Shown here one piece after another: positions 1 to 7,780 of a DNA stretch of 16,892 bases (within the stretch, counting starts at the first letter, position 1; every line of letters begins with the position of its first letter). This stretch comes from Planctomycetota bacterium. GTDB lineage: Bacteria; Planctomycetota; GCA-002687715; DRQF01. The notes below the pieces were generated by a model, which ran no database searches, was not told the DNA's origin, and saw nothing but the letters and a program-made list of their open reading frames with translations. The stretch is taken from assembly GCA_015485455.1 (NCBI GenBank), contig WFTN01000496.1:1-16892 (forward strand), written 5' to 3'. Position numbers and translations under genes: made by a program.

Positions 1-662
1 AAGTTGCGCTCATCCCAAGCCCGTTTTGCCAACTCCTGACTGAAGGGAGTCGCTGGAGAAAGGGAAGACTCCTCGTGAGGGGTCACCACCCAAAATTCAC
101 CGTGACGATCCATCACTTCCAGCCAATCCCCAGCACCGACTTCAATAGCTGTGCCCTGGGTGAGCCAGGTGCCAGGTTCGATGGGCTGGTGGTTCTCTCC
201 CGCAGTTTTCGCCTCGAGAAAAGGGGCCCCCACACGTGAGACAACCAAACAGTCTCTGAGCGCCAGGCGATCATTGTTGCCAAAATCAAAGTAGGAAGAG
301 ACCGAAACAAACAAGACCACTGCCGCTGCCATGGTCCCCAAAAGCCAAGGAGACCAACGCCTGGTAATCTTAGCGGACAAAGACAAATGACTCGTCCCTG
401 GGGAAGTCGCTCGTCGCAACAAGATGGGGACCACACCCGCTTCAAACTCATCATGCAAACGGCTGGAGAGTTGAGCGCAAGCGGGGCAGCTCAGGAGGTG
501 GTTCTCAACGCGGGAGCATTCCGTCTTGAACAAGGTCCCCGAGACCAAAGCAGCCAAGTCTTCTATGCAGACATGCCCCATGCCTTCTGGGCGGTCGCCC
601 ACCTCTCTGACCAAACTATGAATAACCCTCTGACGATCATCGGCTGCCACATGAACCTTCAT
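1..662 (-). CDS. Putative membrane anti-sigma factor with N-terminal zinc finger (partial, C-terminus beyond window)
   Basis: This open frame gives 220 codons and leaves the window without a stop. The ATG at 662-660 overlaps the TGA of the sigma factor gene (ATGA), so the two are probably translationally coupled. C32, H55, C59 and C62 form the C-x22-H-x3-C-x2-C pattern of the zf-HC2 (ZAS) anti-sigma zinc finger, in the context ENHLLSCPAC. One hydrophobic stretch at about residues 106-125 (WLLGTMAAAVVLFVSVSSYF) looks like a single membrane span. The rest, from about 126 onward, would be extracytoplasmic; around residues 145-205 it is faintly like a FecR domain, which is a weak impression. By family knowledge, such proteins hold a cognate ECF sigma factor inactive at the membrane until a signal arrives. 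The assignment rests on the zinc-finger pattern, the membrane span and the partner gene. The envelope signal cannot be guessed. Confidence 0.75.
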   Translation of the reverse strand, partial: MKVHVAADDRQRVIHSLVREVGDRPEGMGHVCIEDLAALVSGTLFKTECSRVENHLLSCPACAQLSSRLHDEFEAGVVPILLRRATSPGTSHLSLSAKITRRWSPWLLGTMAAAVVLFVSVSSYFDFGNNDRLALRDCLVVSRVGAPFLEAKTAGENHQPIEPGTWLTQGTAIEVGAGDWLEVMDRHGEFWVVTPHEESSLSPATPFSQELAKRAWDERN

Positions 663-1609
663 GGAGTGTCCTCCAACTTGCCTGGGTTCGAACGCACAAT
701 CGGCACCAACTTCTTAACCAAATCTCCAGTCACGATGTTGATGATCGCTTCTTCAATCACCGTTGCAGAAACCAAACCTCGATAATGTCCTACGACGGCT
801 TTCCGCAAGGCATGGGCTAAAGTCTTCACCACCAGGGCGTGTCGCTCAAACACGGGGCGCGTGCTTTGGGTTTTCGTTCTTTCATCGTCCCCGCCCCGGG
901 CCAACGCTTGGTTAGCCGGAAGCCCAAAAGCGAAGGACTCCATCAAATGACGGTCCGACTTGCGAAGCTTACGCCAAACTTCCGCAAATTCGTGGTGGAT
1001 GTGTTTCCGCAATTCTTTTTCATTGAGCACAAGAGGCAAAACATATCCATGTTCCAAATTGACGATGGGCAACACATCTGGGGTGCCCGTGTCAGGCATA
1101 GGCTCTTGAGCTCGAATGAAACAATAGAGCCAGTTATTGAGATCTACACTCCCCCGATAGCCAGCAATGGGTGCTGGCCCCTTGGAGTCATCCCCCAACG
1201 TCGTGATGAGCTTCTCTAACTCAGTTTGGGCCGCCTCAAAAGACTGGCCATGGCGCATGAACAAGGACCGGACGTAACCACCGAAGCGCTGGACGAAAAC
1301 CCGCCAAGCATCTGGGACAGAACGGCGCAGCAAAAGTGCCAAAGCAAAGTCACGATGACTCAGGATACGGGCCACATGGGGATCAAGACTGGCATCCCCA
1401 CGACCCACAGGATAAGACCGCAAAAGGCTTCCAGCGGCTTCTTGAAGGACCCCAACACTGTACTCGTCAAACTTCAGACCTAACTCAACGGCGATACGGC
1501 AATGTTCCAATGCCAATTCAAGCTCATCGCTGAAACGGGACTGAAGTGTTTTCAGTGCCCGCAGTGTGCCATCCTCCACGGCAAATGCCAACTTGAGATC
1601 GTCATGCAC
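659..1609 (-). CDS. Divergent ECF-like RNA polymerase sigma factor
   Basis: This 316-residue protein would direct RNA polymerase to a set of stress or envelope promoters. Residues about 86-165 resemble sigma region 2: a DFALALLLRRSVPDAWRVFV stretch, an aromatic/basic segment, then GYRGSVDLNNWLYCFIRAQ, which fits the usual 'y.G...L..WL..i.r' pattern. Residues about 205-275 (VWRKLRKSDRHLMESFAFGL onward) could be region 4, but the helix-turn-helix is diverged. An N-terminal extension of about 85 residues is absent from typical ECF sigmas of around 190 residues. The start is GTG at 1609: an in-frame TGA lies seven codons upstream, and AGGGG sits 8 nt before the GTG. The anti-sigma gene follows with an ATGA overlap, which strongly supports the role. 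It resembles the divergent sigma-70-like families of myxobacteria and planctomycetes, but the subgroup is uncertain. Confidence 0.7.
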   Translation of the reverse strand: MHDDLKLAFAVEDGTLRALKTLQSRFSDELELALEHCRIAVELGLKFDEYSVGVLQEAAGSLLRSYPVGRGDASLDPHVARILSHRDFALALLLRRSVPDAWRVFVQRFGGYVRSLFMRHGQSFEAAQTELEKLITTLGDDSKGPAPIAGYRGSVDLNNWLYCFIRAQEPMPDTGTPDVLPIVNLEHGYVLPLVLNEKELRKHIHHEFAEVWRKLRKSDRHLMESFAFGLPANQALARGGDDERTKTQSTRPVFERHALVVKTLAHALRKAVVGHYRGLVSATVIEEAIINIVTGDLVKKLVPIVRSNPGKLEDTP

Positions 1610-1782
1610 AGAAACAGCCCCTGCGTGTCATAAGTCTTGCCATCATCGAAGCAAACTCCAAATCAACAACCTACCTGTTTGCCGTAAAACGATCAGACTC
1701 AAGCCTATATCAACAGCACAAAAAAATGCTCCTCACGTTGGTCTCAATCTCATGATACCGAAGAGAATTTCATATCAAATTC

Positions 1783-1893
1783 ATGTGCGATTGGACCCGC
1801 GGACCGCAAGAAGAATACCATGTCCATGAGGTGGCTGGCGAGACCGCCCTTCGTCTTGACGTGTTTTTTGCCATGAAGGGAAATGAAATCTGA
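1783..1893 (+). CDS. Possible 36-codon small ORF (doubtful)
   Basis: An ATG at 1783 opens a 36-residue frame ending at TGA 1891-1893. The peptide starts MCDWTRGPQEEYHVH and ends FFAMKGNEI; it is soluble, with many acidic residues and several aromatics. The codons look protein-like, with G-starting codons such as GAG, GTG, GCT, GGC and GAC. However, no Shine-Dalgarno sequence precedes the ATG, and I recognise no family. It lies 95 bp before the start of the double-CxxC gene on the same strand, so it could be a leader peptide, a gene remnant or chance. Confidence 0.2.
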   Translation: MCDWTRGPQEEYHVHEVAGETALRLDVFFAMKGNEI

Positions 1894-1912
1894 CCAAAGA
1901 AAACCCGGTCAG
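1890..1912. promoter_or_regulatory. Inverted repeat CTGACC-N11-GGTCAG upstream of the double-CxxC gene
   Basis: Two perfect 6-bp arms (1890-1895 and 1907-1912) flank an A-rich 11-nt centre. The repeat lies 76 bp before the ATG of the next gene, so it could be an operator or a small leader hairpin. It is not followed by a T-run, so it is not a classical terminator. Six-base arms can occur by chance. Confidence 0.25.
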
Positions 1913-1988
1913 GAGTAAAGATATCCCTTGGCAACACCCGATGACTGAGGTGGACCCCTGTCATCCGCTGAAGCAAAAGGAGCCCCGA

Positions 1989-2801
1989 ATGAGAGTTGAA
2001 CTCGTTGTCTTGGTCAAGAATACGCCAGAAAACGTAGAACAACTCCAATACTTGGAAAGCCCGGCGGATTGGACTCCCAGATTGGAAACCGACTATCTGG
2101 AAACACGGCTTTTGGCCCATACGGAGGAAGCTCAAGATCTCTTGGAAGAACTCCAAGCTATAGGGCTGGTCTTCTATATGCGAGAAGAGCGTCACTTTGA
2201 ATTGGCCGAGATTCGTCGAGCAGAAGTTCTGAAAACCTGCCCTGAAACCCAAATTCTCGGCAATCACCTACCTCACGAAGTTCAATTCGACTGGTCAGAA
2301 GCCTGCGTACAATGCATGAGATCCCCGGAACAAGTTGGGCCCCTGGTGATTGAGCATCGTCGGTTGACCAACAAGGAGGCCGTTCTTGGTCCGCGGCACG
2401 AGCTTATCGTCAGCGAAAAAGTTGCGACCCGGATGATCAAAGATGGAATCTCAGGCTGCATTCTGAGGCCGGTCGAGGACAGTCCTGGGGGGCAACCAGA
2501 TTCGGGCTCATTCTTTCAAGTCATTGTCACCCACCATGTAGCCCCAGCTTTCTGCCCCCCCACCCGTTTCGTCTCCACCGACGATCACTGCGATGCTTGC
2601 GGCCAAGGTGGACTTTTCCTGGACTCCTCCCTTTATTACGATTTTGGGGTAGAAGAATTCCAAGACATCAACCACACCTTTGAGGTTTTCGGGCAAGGTG
2701 CAGGAATCAGCCCCGAGATCCTTCTATCCTCCCGATTCTACAATCTGCTCTTATCCTGCGGAGCTCAGCTGGCAGAGCCGGAACCGGTCCTATTCGTCTG
2801 A
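1989..2801 (+). CDS. Uncharacterised double-CxxC protein, probably zinc-binding
   Basis: This 270-residue protein has no signal peptide or membrane span, so it is probably cytoplasmic. C106-x2-C109 (SEACVQCM) and C201-x2-C204-G205 (DHCDACGQG) could together bind one zinc ion, although they are 92 residues apart. Each pair is followed by a similar segment: HELIVSEKVATRMIKDGISG (138-157) and PEILLSSRFYNLLLSCG (242-258). This suggests an internal duplication. The layout recalls 'double-CXXCG motif' proteins of myxobacteria, some of which are immunity proteins against SitA-type toxins, but I am not sure of that match. The start is ATG 1989, with AAGGAG 6 nt upstream; an in-frame ATG at 1941 has no such site. 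No toxin-like gene lies beside it. It faces away from the sigma/anti-sigma pair and appears to be transcribed alone, ending at a GC-rich hairpin. Function unknown. Confidence 0.75.
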   Translation: MRVELVVLVKNTPENVEQLQYLESPADWTPRLETDYLETRLLAHTEEAQDLLEELQAIGLVFYMREERHFELAEIRRAEVLKTCPETQILGNHLPHEVQFDWSEACVQCMRSPEQVGPLVIEHRRLTNKEAVLGPRHELIVSEKVATRMIKDGISGCILRPVEDSPGGQPDSGSFFQVIVTHHVAPAFCPPTRFVSTDDHCDACGQGGLFLDSSLYYDFGVEEFQDINHTFEVFGQGAGISPEILLSSRFYNLLLSCGAQLAEPEPVLFV

Positions 2802-2806
2802 GGCAA

Positions 2807-2840
2807 GGGGCTGGGGCCTCATCAGGAATGGCTCAGCCCC
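2807..2840 (+). terminator. GC-rich hairpin after the double-CxxC gene, possible terminator
   Basis: GGGGCTG (2807-2813) pairs with CAGCCCC (2834-2840) and can extend by one G-U and one G-C pair. It begins 5 nt after the stop codon. There is no T-run behind it, so termination by this hairpin alone is uncertain. Confidence 0.4.
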
Positions 2841-3022
2841 ACTAAATCACCCATCTGCCAGAGTCCATCCATTTCCCAAGACATGGGCCAAATCCCTCCC
2901 AGATATCCACCGTAAGAAGCCCCAAGCACGCCCCCAACTCAAAGGACTCCCTCAGGACCCCAGGGAAGAGACGGATATTCGACGAGAATATGCCCAGACT
3001 TCCTATATGGGGCTCTGACTGC

Positions 3023-3051
3023 TTGAATCCCCTGGTCTGACAACGTATCTT
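3023..3051 (+). promoter_or_regulatory. Candidate sigma70-type promoter for tig
   Basis: TTGAAT (3023-3028) and TATCTT (3046-3051) are separated by 17 bp; each matches four of six consensus bases. Transcription would start near 3058, giving a leader of about 55 nt that contains the hairpin at 3074-3090. Judged by eye only. Confidence 0.4.
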
Positions 3052-3073
3052 TTCTCATCACGAATCGATTCGA

Positions 3074-3094
3074 CCTCGCGCAAGGCGAGGTTTT
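3074..3094 (+). terminator. Short hairpin plus TTTT in the tig leader, possible attenuator
   Basis: CCTCGC (3074-3079) and GCGAGG (3085-3090) form a perfect 6-bp stem with a GCAAG loop, followed at once by TTTT (3091-3094). The Shine-Dalgarno AGGAG (3102-3106) and ATG 3113 come directly after. It could block read-through from upstream, act as an attenuator of the protease operon, or shape translation initiation. The T-run is short, so strong termination is not expected. Confidence 0.45.
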
Positions 3095-3112
3095 GTCATC
3101 CAGGAGCATAGA

Positions 3113-4444
3113 ATGTCATCGCGCATCGAAGAACTCGGTCCCTGCAAGCGCCGTTTGAGCATCACCGTGTCAGCGGAAGATGTCGGAACAGCCATCAACA
3201 AGTCCTATGGTGAATTGCGCAAGAACGTAACCATTCCCGGATTCCGCAAAGGCAAGACACCCCGTCGCGTTCTGGAAAAGCGCTTTGGTGACCACATCTT
3301 GGAAGACGTCAAAAAAGACCTGGTTATCGACGGCATTCAAGATGCCCTGCGCGAGCACGAATTAGAAGTGGTGAGCGACCCGAGCTTCGAATTCGCTGAC
3401 ATTCAAATGGCTCCAGAGGCTGACATGGAATTTGACGTCGAAGTCGAAATTCGCCCTGACTTCGAGCTTCCAGAAATCAAAGACATTGAAGTGGTCAGAG
3501 TGGCAAAAAGCGCGACAACAGAAGACGTCGATCGGGTTCTGGAGAATCTACGCAACGAGCGTGCATCTTGGGTTCCCGTCGAAGACGAAGGTGCGAAAGA
3601 AAAAGACCTCGTCATTGGCAAACTTGAATTGACGGAAGACGACGAAATCATTTTTGAGAGAAACCAGTCTCATCTGGTGGTCGGCGACGATTCCAAATTG
3701 GCAGAAATCCCCCTTCCGGATATGGAAAAACTCTTCCTCGATGCCAAACTAGATCAAGTGATCGCCTGCGATGTGGAAGTACCGGCTGAGCACCCAGTCA
3801 AGAACATTCAAGGCAAGACGCTCAAGTGCACCTTCAAAGTCGAAGAAATCAAGCGCATGGAGTTGCCAGAGATCAACAACGAATTTGCTGAGAATTTTGG
3901 GCTCGAATCCCTTTCTGAACTTCGGGAAAAAATTACCAGCGATGTTTCTAAGCACATGAGCCAAGAGGCCGATCAAAAAGTTGAGGAAGATGTCCTTGAT
4001 GCAATCCTAGAGCGCGTCCCCATGGCCTTGCCAGAGAGCACGGTCAATGGCGCCGTTGAACGCCAGGCCCAAGAAGTTCTGATGCAGAGGCTCATGGCAG
4101 GAGAGCTCCAAGCCGAAAACATCACCCAGGCCCAGGCCGAGCTCAAGAAAGAGCTCTTGCCCCAAGCCGAGCGTTCTATCCGCGCTTGGTATATCATCCA
4201 AAAATTCGCCAAGCGTGAGAAGATCTTCTCAACAGAGAACGATTACAACGACCGAATTGAATCGATGGCCATGGCCAAGGGCGTCACGCCCACTGCAATT
4301 CGGGAAGAAATTTCCAAACATAACGCTTCAGATCAGGTCAGAACGGATATTCTTGAGACCAAGGTCAGGAAGTGGCTAACCGAACAGGTCAAGATTGTCG
4401 ATGAATCCAATGGGGATTCGGCCTCTTCGGAAACAGCCGAATAG
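3113..4444 (+). CDS. tig: Trigger factor (ribosome-associated chaperone)
   Basis: Trigger factor binds near the ribosome exit tunnel and protects nascent chains. This protein of 443 residues has the usual length. The ribosome-docking signature GFRKGKTP is at residues 43-50 within the N-terminal domain (1 to about 115). A PPIase-position domain (about 160-245) lacks the usual FKBP hallmarks such as FIPGFE. It is followed by the LPEINNEFAENFG linker (251-263) and a long helical C-terminal chaperone domain rich in Glu, Gln and Lys. The ATG at 3113 has AGGAG 6 nt upstream. It is the first gene of a plus-strand series with clpP, clpX and rlmN; the tig-clpP-clpX order is conserved widely in bacteria, which supports the call. 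Prolyl isomerase activity may be reduced or lost. Confidence 0.95.
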   Translation: MSSRIEELGPCKRRLSITVSAEDVGTAINKSYGELRKNVTIPGFRKGKTPRRVLEKRFGDHILEDVKKDLVIDGIQDALREHELEVVSDPSFEFADIQMAPEADMEFDVEVEIRPDFELPEIKDIEVVRVAKSATTEDVDRVLENLRNERASWVPVEDEGAKEKDLVIGKLELTEDDEIIFERNQSHLVVGDDSKLAEIPLPDMEKLFLDAKLDQVIACDVEVPAEHPVKNIQGKTLKCTFKVEEIKRMELPEINNEFAENFGLESLSELREKITSDVSKHMSQEADQKVEEDVLDAILERVPMALPESTVNGAVERQAQEVLMQRLMAGELQAENITQAQAELKKELLPQAERSIRAWYIIQKFAKREKIFSTENDYNDRIESMAMAKGVTPTAIREEISKHNASDQVRTDILETKVRKWLTEQVKIVDESNGDSASSETAE

Positions 4445-4599
4445 CTCCTGAGAAGAGGACGAGATCAAGCATCACTTTGCAGACACAACATATAGCCTGA
4501 AAGTCTTGCTGATCGAAACAACAAGAAGATCGTATTTCCAGTCCCATGGAAGCCCGCAATAGGTCTTGCATGACACTGTTTGCTGAAGAAGGAGATTTC

Positions 4600-5199
4600 A
4601 TGTCATATCACATTCCATACGTCATCGAGAAAAAGGGTGGGCAAGAGCGTGCCTACGACATCTACTCACGACTTCTCGAAGATCGCATCATTTTCATTGG
4701 CAGTGACATCTCAGACTTTGTCGCCAATGCCGTGACAGCCCAGTTGCTCTTCTTGCAGAAGGAAAACCGAGCTCAAGACATCAATATCTTCATCAACTCC
4801 CCGGGGGGCTCAGTGACCGCCGGTTTGGCAATCCTGGACACCATGCAATACGTCCAATGTGACATTGCCACCCATTGTTTGGGGCAGGCGGCATCCATGG
4901 GTGCCGTCCTCCTCGCAGCAGGCACCAAAGGCAAACGCTATTCCCTACCCAATTCACGGATCATGATTCACCAGCCCTGGGGTGGAGCTCAAGGCACTGC
5001 CATTGACATCGGTATTCAAGCCCAAGAAATTGGCCGCATGAAGACCACCCTCAACCAGATATTAGCGGATGCTTCAGGCAAGGATCTGAGTGTGGTAGAA
5101 AAGGATACAGATCGCGACTACTTCATGTCTGCTGCGGAGGCAGTTGAATATGGTATCATCGATCAAATCATTAAGTCACAAAAAGACGAACTTAAGTAA
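4600..5199 (+). CDS. clpP: ATP-dependent Clp protease proteolytic subunit ClpP
   Basis: ClpP forms a double heptameric ring of serine peptidase that degrades unfolded or tagged proteins fed by ClpX. From ATG 4600 the protein is 199 residues, the normal size. The catalytic triad is visible: S99 in [10 protein letters not shown]124 in IMIHQP and D173 in DTDRDYFMS. The motif [11 protein letters not shown] (65-75) is also typical. The N-terminus [10 protein letters not shown] follows a strong AAGGAG site 5 nt upstream; in-frame ATGs at 4546 and 4570 have no such site. The segment usually written HTGQ reads DASGK (157-161). The gene begins 155 bp after tig and is followed 21 bp later by clpX. I see no terminator in the tig-clpP gap. 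Confidence 0.97.
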   Translation: MSYHIPYVIEKKGGQERAYDIYSRLLEDRIIFIGSDISDFVANAVTAQLLFLQKENRAQDINIFINSPGGSVTAGLAILDTMQYVQCDIATHCLGQAASMGAVLLAAGTKGKRYSLPNSRIMIHQPWGGAQGTAIDIGIQAQEIGRMKTTLNQILADASGKDLSVVEKDTDRDYFMSAAEAVEYGIIDQIIKSQKDELK

Positions 5200-5220
5200 C
5201 AATCGGGAAACGCAGAAGTC

Positions 5221-6567
5221 ATGCCGAGTCGACGCAAGAATGACACCGAAGTTTGCAGTTTCTGCGGCAAGAGTCGGCATCAGGTCAATAGCCTGATTTC
5301 CGGCCCCCCCGGAATCAACATTTGCAATGAATGCATCGACATCTGCAATACGATTCTCTACGAGGAAAACCGGAAACAAGGGCTGACTGATCCTGCATCT
5401 CCAGCCCTTGTCAGCCACGACGTCCCCAAACCCTCTGCCATCAAAGCCCATCTCGACGAATATGTCATTGGTCAAGATCACGCCAAACGTGTGCTGAGTG
5501 TGTCTGTTCACAACCACTACAAAAGGCTCAACGCCTTAGACGACAGCGACAATGGCGTGGAGATCGACAAGAGCAACGTACTTTTGATCGGTCCCACTGG
5601 CTGCGGCAAGACGCTCTTGGCAAAAACCCTCGCCACCTTCTTGGATGTTCCTTTTGCCATTGCTGATGCCACAACTCTGACCGAAGCGGGTTACGTAGGT
5701 GAAGACGTCGAAAACGTCTTGCTCAAATTGCTGCAGAACGCTGACTTCAATCTGGAACGGGCCCAAAGGGGCATCATTTTCATTGATGAGCTCGATAAAA
5801 TCGGGCGCAGCACAGGCAACGTCTCCATCACAAGAGATGTCTCCGGCGAAGGGGTTCAACAAGCTCTCCTGAAGATGCTCGAAGGGACAACCGCGAACAT
5901 TCCTCCTCAAGGTGGCCGCAAACATCCAGAGCAGCAATACATCGCCATGGATACCACCCAGATACTCTTCATTTGCGGTGGCACCTTCGTTGGCCTTCCC
6001 GATATCATTGCCAAACGTCTCGGCGAAACCCTCATCGGTTTTGCTAGTCACGACCAAAAAAGCAGCACCGCTCTCACCGACAAGTATGATGAGAAAGAAA
6101 AGCTCAAGCTTCTTCACCAAGTGGACACAGATGACTTAGTCCAATTTGGCGTCATTCCAGAAATGCTTGGGCGTCTGCCGATTACCGCCGTCCTGAACCC
6201 TCTTTCTGTGGAAGATCTCATCCAAGTGATGACCGAGCCCCGCAATGCCATCATCAAGCAATACGAGCATTGTTTTGACTTGGAGAAGGCAACCCTCAGC
6301 TTCACACCGGAAGCTCTTCGCGAGTTGGCAGAGAAGGCCATTGCGAAAGAGACCGGCGTGCGTGCCATTCGTTCGATCTTAGAAGACATCTTGCTGAATA
6401 CCATGTTCGAACTTCCTGACATGAAAGCGGATGCTGGCCGTAACTTCATTGTAAGCCCTGAGAATGTGCGAGGCGAACAACCAGTTGTGGGCACGCAGAG
6501 CCGACGGTCCCCAAGAAAGAAAAAGCCCAGCACCAAGAAGACTTCGAAACGCAAGAACTCCGCTTAG
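5221..6567 (+). CDS. clpX: ATP-dependent Clp protease ATPase subunit ClpX
   Basis: ClpX is a hexameric AAA+ unfoldase that recognises substrates and threads them into ClpP. The protein has 448 residues, somewhat longer than the usual 410-430. The N-terminal C4 zinc finger uses C12, C15, C35 and C38. The Walker A motif GPTGCGKT is at 124-131, Walker B IIFIDE at 185-190, the pore loop GYVG at 157-160, RKH at 233-235 and the sensor 2 helix [10 protein letters not shown] at 379-388. The IGF loop (I272-G273-F274) that docks to ClpP is intact, so it should pair with the adjacent ClpP. The last roughly 22 residues are a Lys/Arg/Ser tail ([19 protein letters not shown]), which is unusual. The start at ATG 5221 has only a weak purine-rich site upstream (GGGAAACGCAGAAG). 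Confidence 0.97.
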   Translation: MPSRRKNDTEVCSFCGKSRHQVNSLISGPPGINICNECIDICNTILYEENRKQGLTDPASPALVSHDVPKPSAIKAHLDEYVIGQDHAKRVLSVSVHNHYKRLNALDDSDNGVEIDKSNVLLIGPTGCGKTLLAKTLATFLDVPFAIADATTLTEAGYVGEDVENVLLKLLQNADFNLERAQRGIIFIDELDKIGRSTGNVSITRDVSGEGVQQALLKMLEGTTANIPPQGGRKHPEQQYIAMDTTQILFICGGTFVGLPDIIAKRLGETLIGFASHDQKSSTALTDKYDEKEKLKLLHQVDTDDLVQFGVIPEMLGRLPITAVLNPLSVEDLIQVMTEPRNAIIKQYEHCFDLEKATLSFTPEALRELAEKAIAKETGVRAIRSILEDILLNTMFELPDMKADAGRNFIVSPENVRGEQPVVGTQSRRSPRKKKPSTKKTSKRKNSA

Positions 6568-6633
6568 CCAACTCCATATTGGGGCTCATCCACATACAGA
6601 TCATCCACCGACTCACTGGGATTCAAAGCCACC

Positions 6634-7689
6634 ATGCCCAATCGCCCCACCAAGACGCAGCGACTGTCGGACCTTTCCAAACTCGAAATCGAAGAAGCCA
6701 CCCAGGCAAGCGGACAACCCGCATATCGCTCCGGCCAAGTTTGGCAATGGATGTCACAGAAAGGCATCTTTGATGTGAGTGAAATGCGGAACGTACCCAA
6801 GGCTCTTCGGGAGTTTCTGGGGGACCGATACGCCCTCCCTCCATTGAAAATAGCTCACCAGTCCATCGCTAAAGATGGCACCCAGAAAGTCCTCTTCAAA
6901 CTTGGGGATGGCAAGCTCATTGAATCTGTTTTGATCCCTGCAGAGAAAAGAACCACCATATGTTTGTCTTCTCAGGTGGGCTGTGCGGTGGGTTGCCATT
7001 TTTGCGCCAGCGGCATTGATGGCGGCAAAAGAAACCTCAGCAGCGGGGAGATGTTTGAAGTCTTCATGTACATGAGGAATCAAGCCAAGGCGAACGACCG
7101 CTCCATCACAAATTTGGTCATCATGGGCATGGGCGAACCCATGTTCAATTTAGAACAAGTCATTGTCGCTCTTGACCGCATCAACAGTGAAGATGGTCCC
7201 AATCTGGGAGCAAGGCGGATCACCATTTCAACTGTCGGCATCGCCCATGGCGTGAAACGATTTACCGCCTCAAAGCGTGCTTATAACCTGGCCTTCTCCC
7301 TCCATGCCCCCAACGATCAATTGAGAAGAAAAATTGTGCCCTTGGAGTCGGCCATGACGGTGGAAGAGATACGTCAAGCCGCACTGGATCACCTGAAGGA
7401 AACGGGCCGCGAAGTCACCTTCGAGTACGTTATGCTCAAAGGAGTCAACGACAGTCCACGAGAGGCTCGAGAACTTCGTAAATTGATGAAACACACCCAA
7501 GCGAGTGTCAACCTTATCCCCTACAACCCCGTCCCAGAGCTGAACTACCAACGCCCCACAGACGAGGCCATCGACACATTCACTGAAATATTAGAAGAAA
7601 GTGGAGTGAAAGTCAGCGTGAGGCGTCGCAAAGGTGCAGATATCGACGCCGCATGTGGACAGTTAGCACTCAAGAAAAACCGGGAATAG
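6634..7689 (+). CDS. rlmN: Dual-specificity RNA methyltransferase RlmN (23S rRNA A2503 / tRNA A37)
   Basis: RlmN is a radical-SAM enzyme that adds a C2 methyl group to adenine 2503 of 23S rRNA and A37 of some tRNAs, aiding translational accuracy. It has 351 residues, the usual size. The [4Fe-4S]-binding CxxxCxxC is C117, C121 and C124 (CAVGCHFC). The two extra cysteines used in methyl transfer are present: C110, seven residues before the cluster motif as in the E. coli enzyme, and C341 in DIDAACGQL. The motifs GMGEPMFN (165-172) and SLHAPND (222-228) also fit. The ATG at 6634 lacks a clear Shine-Dalgarno sequence. The gene lies 66 bp after clpX, in the place where lon often follows, and is the last gene before a convergent neighbour. 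It could have been assigned to Cfr, but this gene order and these sequence features favour RlmN. Confidence 0.95.
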   Translation: MPNRPTKTQRLSDLSKLEIEEATQASGQPAYRSGQVWQWMSQKGIFDVSEMRNVPKALREFLGDRYALPPLKIAHQSIAKDGTQKVLFKLGDGKLIESVLIPAEKRTTICLSSQVGCAVGCHFCASGIDGGKRNLSSGEMFEVFMYMRNQAKANDRSITNLVIMGMGEPMFNLEQVIVALDRINSEDGPNLGARRITISTVGIAHGVKRFTASKRAYNLAFSLHAPNDQLRRKIVPLESAMTVEEIRQAALDHLKETGREVTFEYVMLKGVNDSPREARELRKLMKHTQASVNLIPYNPVPELNYQRPTDEAIDTFTEILEESGVKVSVRRRKGADIDAACGQLALKKNRE

Positions 7690-7740
7690 ACCTTTGAGAC
7701 GACCCGGAAAAGTTCATGGTCAAAAAGAGCAGGGTTAGAA

Positions 7741-7769
7741 CGAGTACCCTGTGAGAAACAGGGCACTCG
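7741..7769. terminator. Hairpin between convergent rlmN and the PDZ gene
   Basis: CGAGT-a-CCCTGT (7741-7752) pairs with ACAGGG-c-ACTCG (7758-7769), with one A/C mismatch and a 5-nt GAGAA loop. The gap between the two converging genes is only 91 bp, so this is a likely shared, bidirectional terminator. A T-run is lacking on both strands, so it may need a protein factor. Confidence 0.55.
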
Positions 7770-7780
7770 CAATTGCCAAC

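Larger units (their letters stand above)
1610..1988. other. Divergent intergenic region (379 bp) between the sigma factor gene and the double-CxxC gene
   Basis: This stretch must hold the promoters for both flanking genes. I see no convincing -35/-10 pair and no RNA gene. It contains a dyad just ahead of the plus-strand gene (1890-1912) and a short plus-strand frame at 1783-1893 (36 codons, no Shine-Dalgarno sequence), both given separately. Confidence 0.5.
2802..3112. other. Intergenic region (311 bp) upstream of tig
   Basis: It holds a GC-rich hairpin just after the double-CxxC gene, then about 180 bp with nothing I can name, then a sigma70-like promoter and a hairpin with four T's directly before tig (each listed separately). 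No tRNA cloverleaf or small gene is apparent. Confidence 0.5.

Noticed and set aside
387..785. 132-codon plus-strand frame opposite the sigma/anti-sigma genes
   Set aside because: It is the antisense shadow of two overlapping minus-strand genes with clear motifs.
2680..3018. Plus-strand frame running from inside the double-CxxC gene into the gap
   Set aside because: It starts inside a real gene, has no recognisable motif and is rich in Pro/Arg typical of an off-frame read.
4445..4599. tig-clpP spacer checked for a promoter or small gene
   Set aside because: No -35/-10 pair with normal spacing and no hairpin with a T-run; two GATCG copies are direct repeats only.
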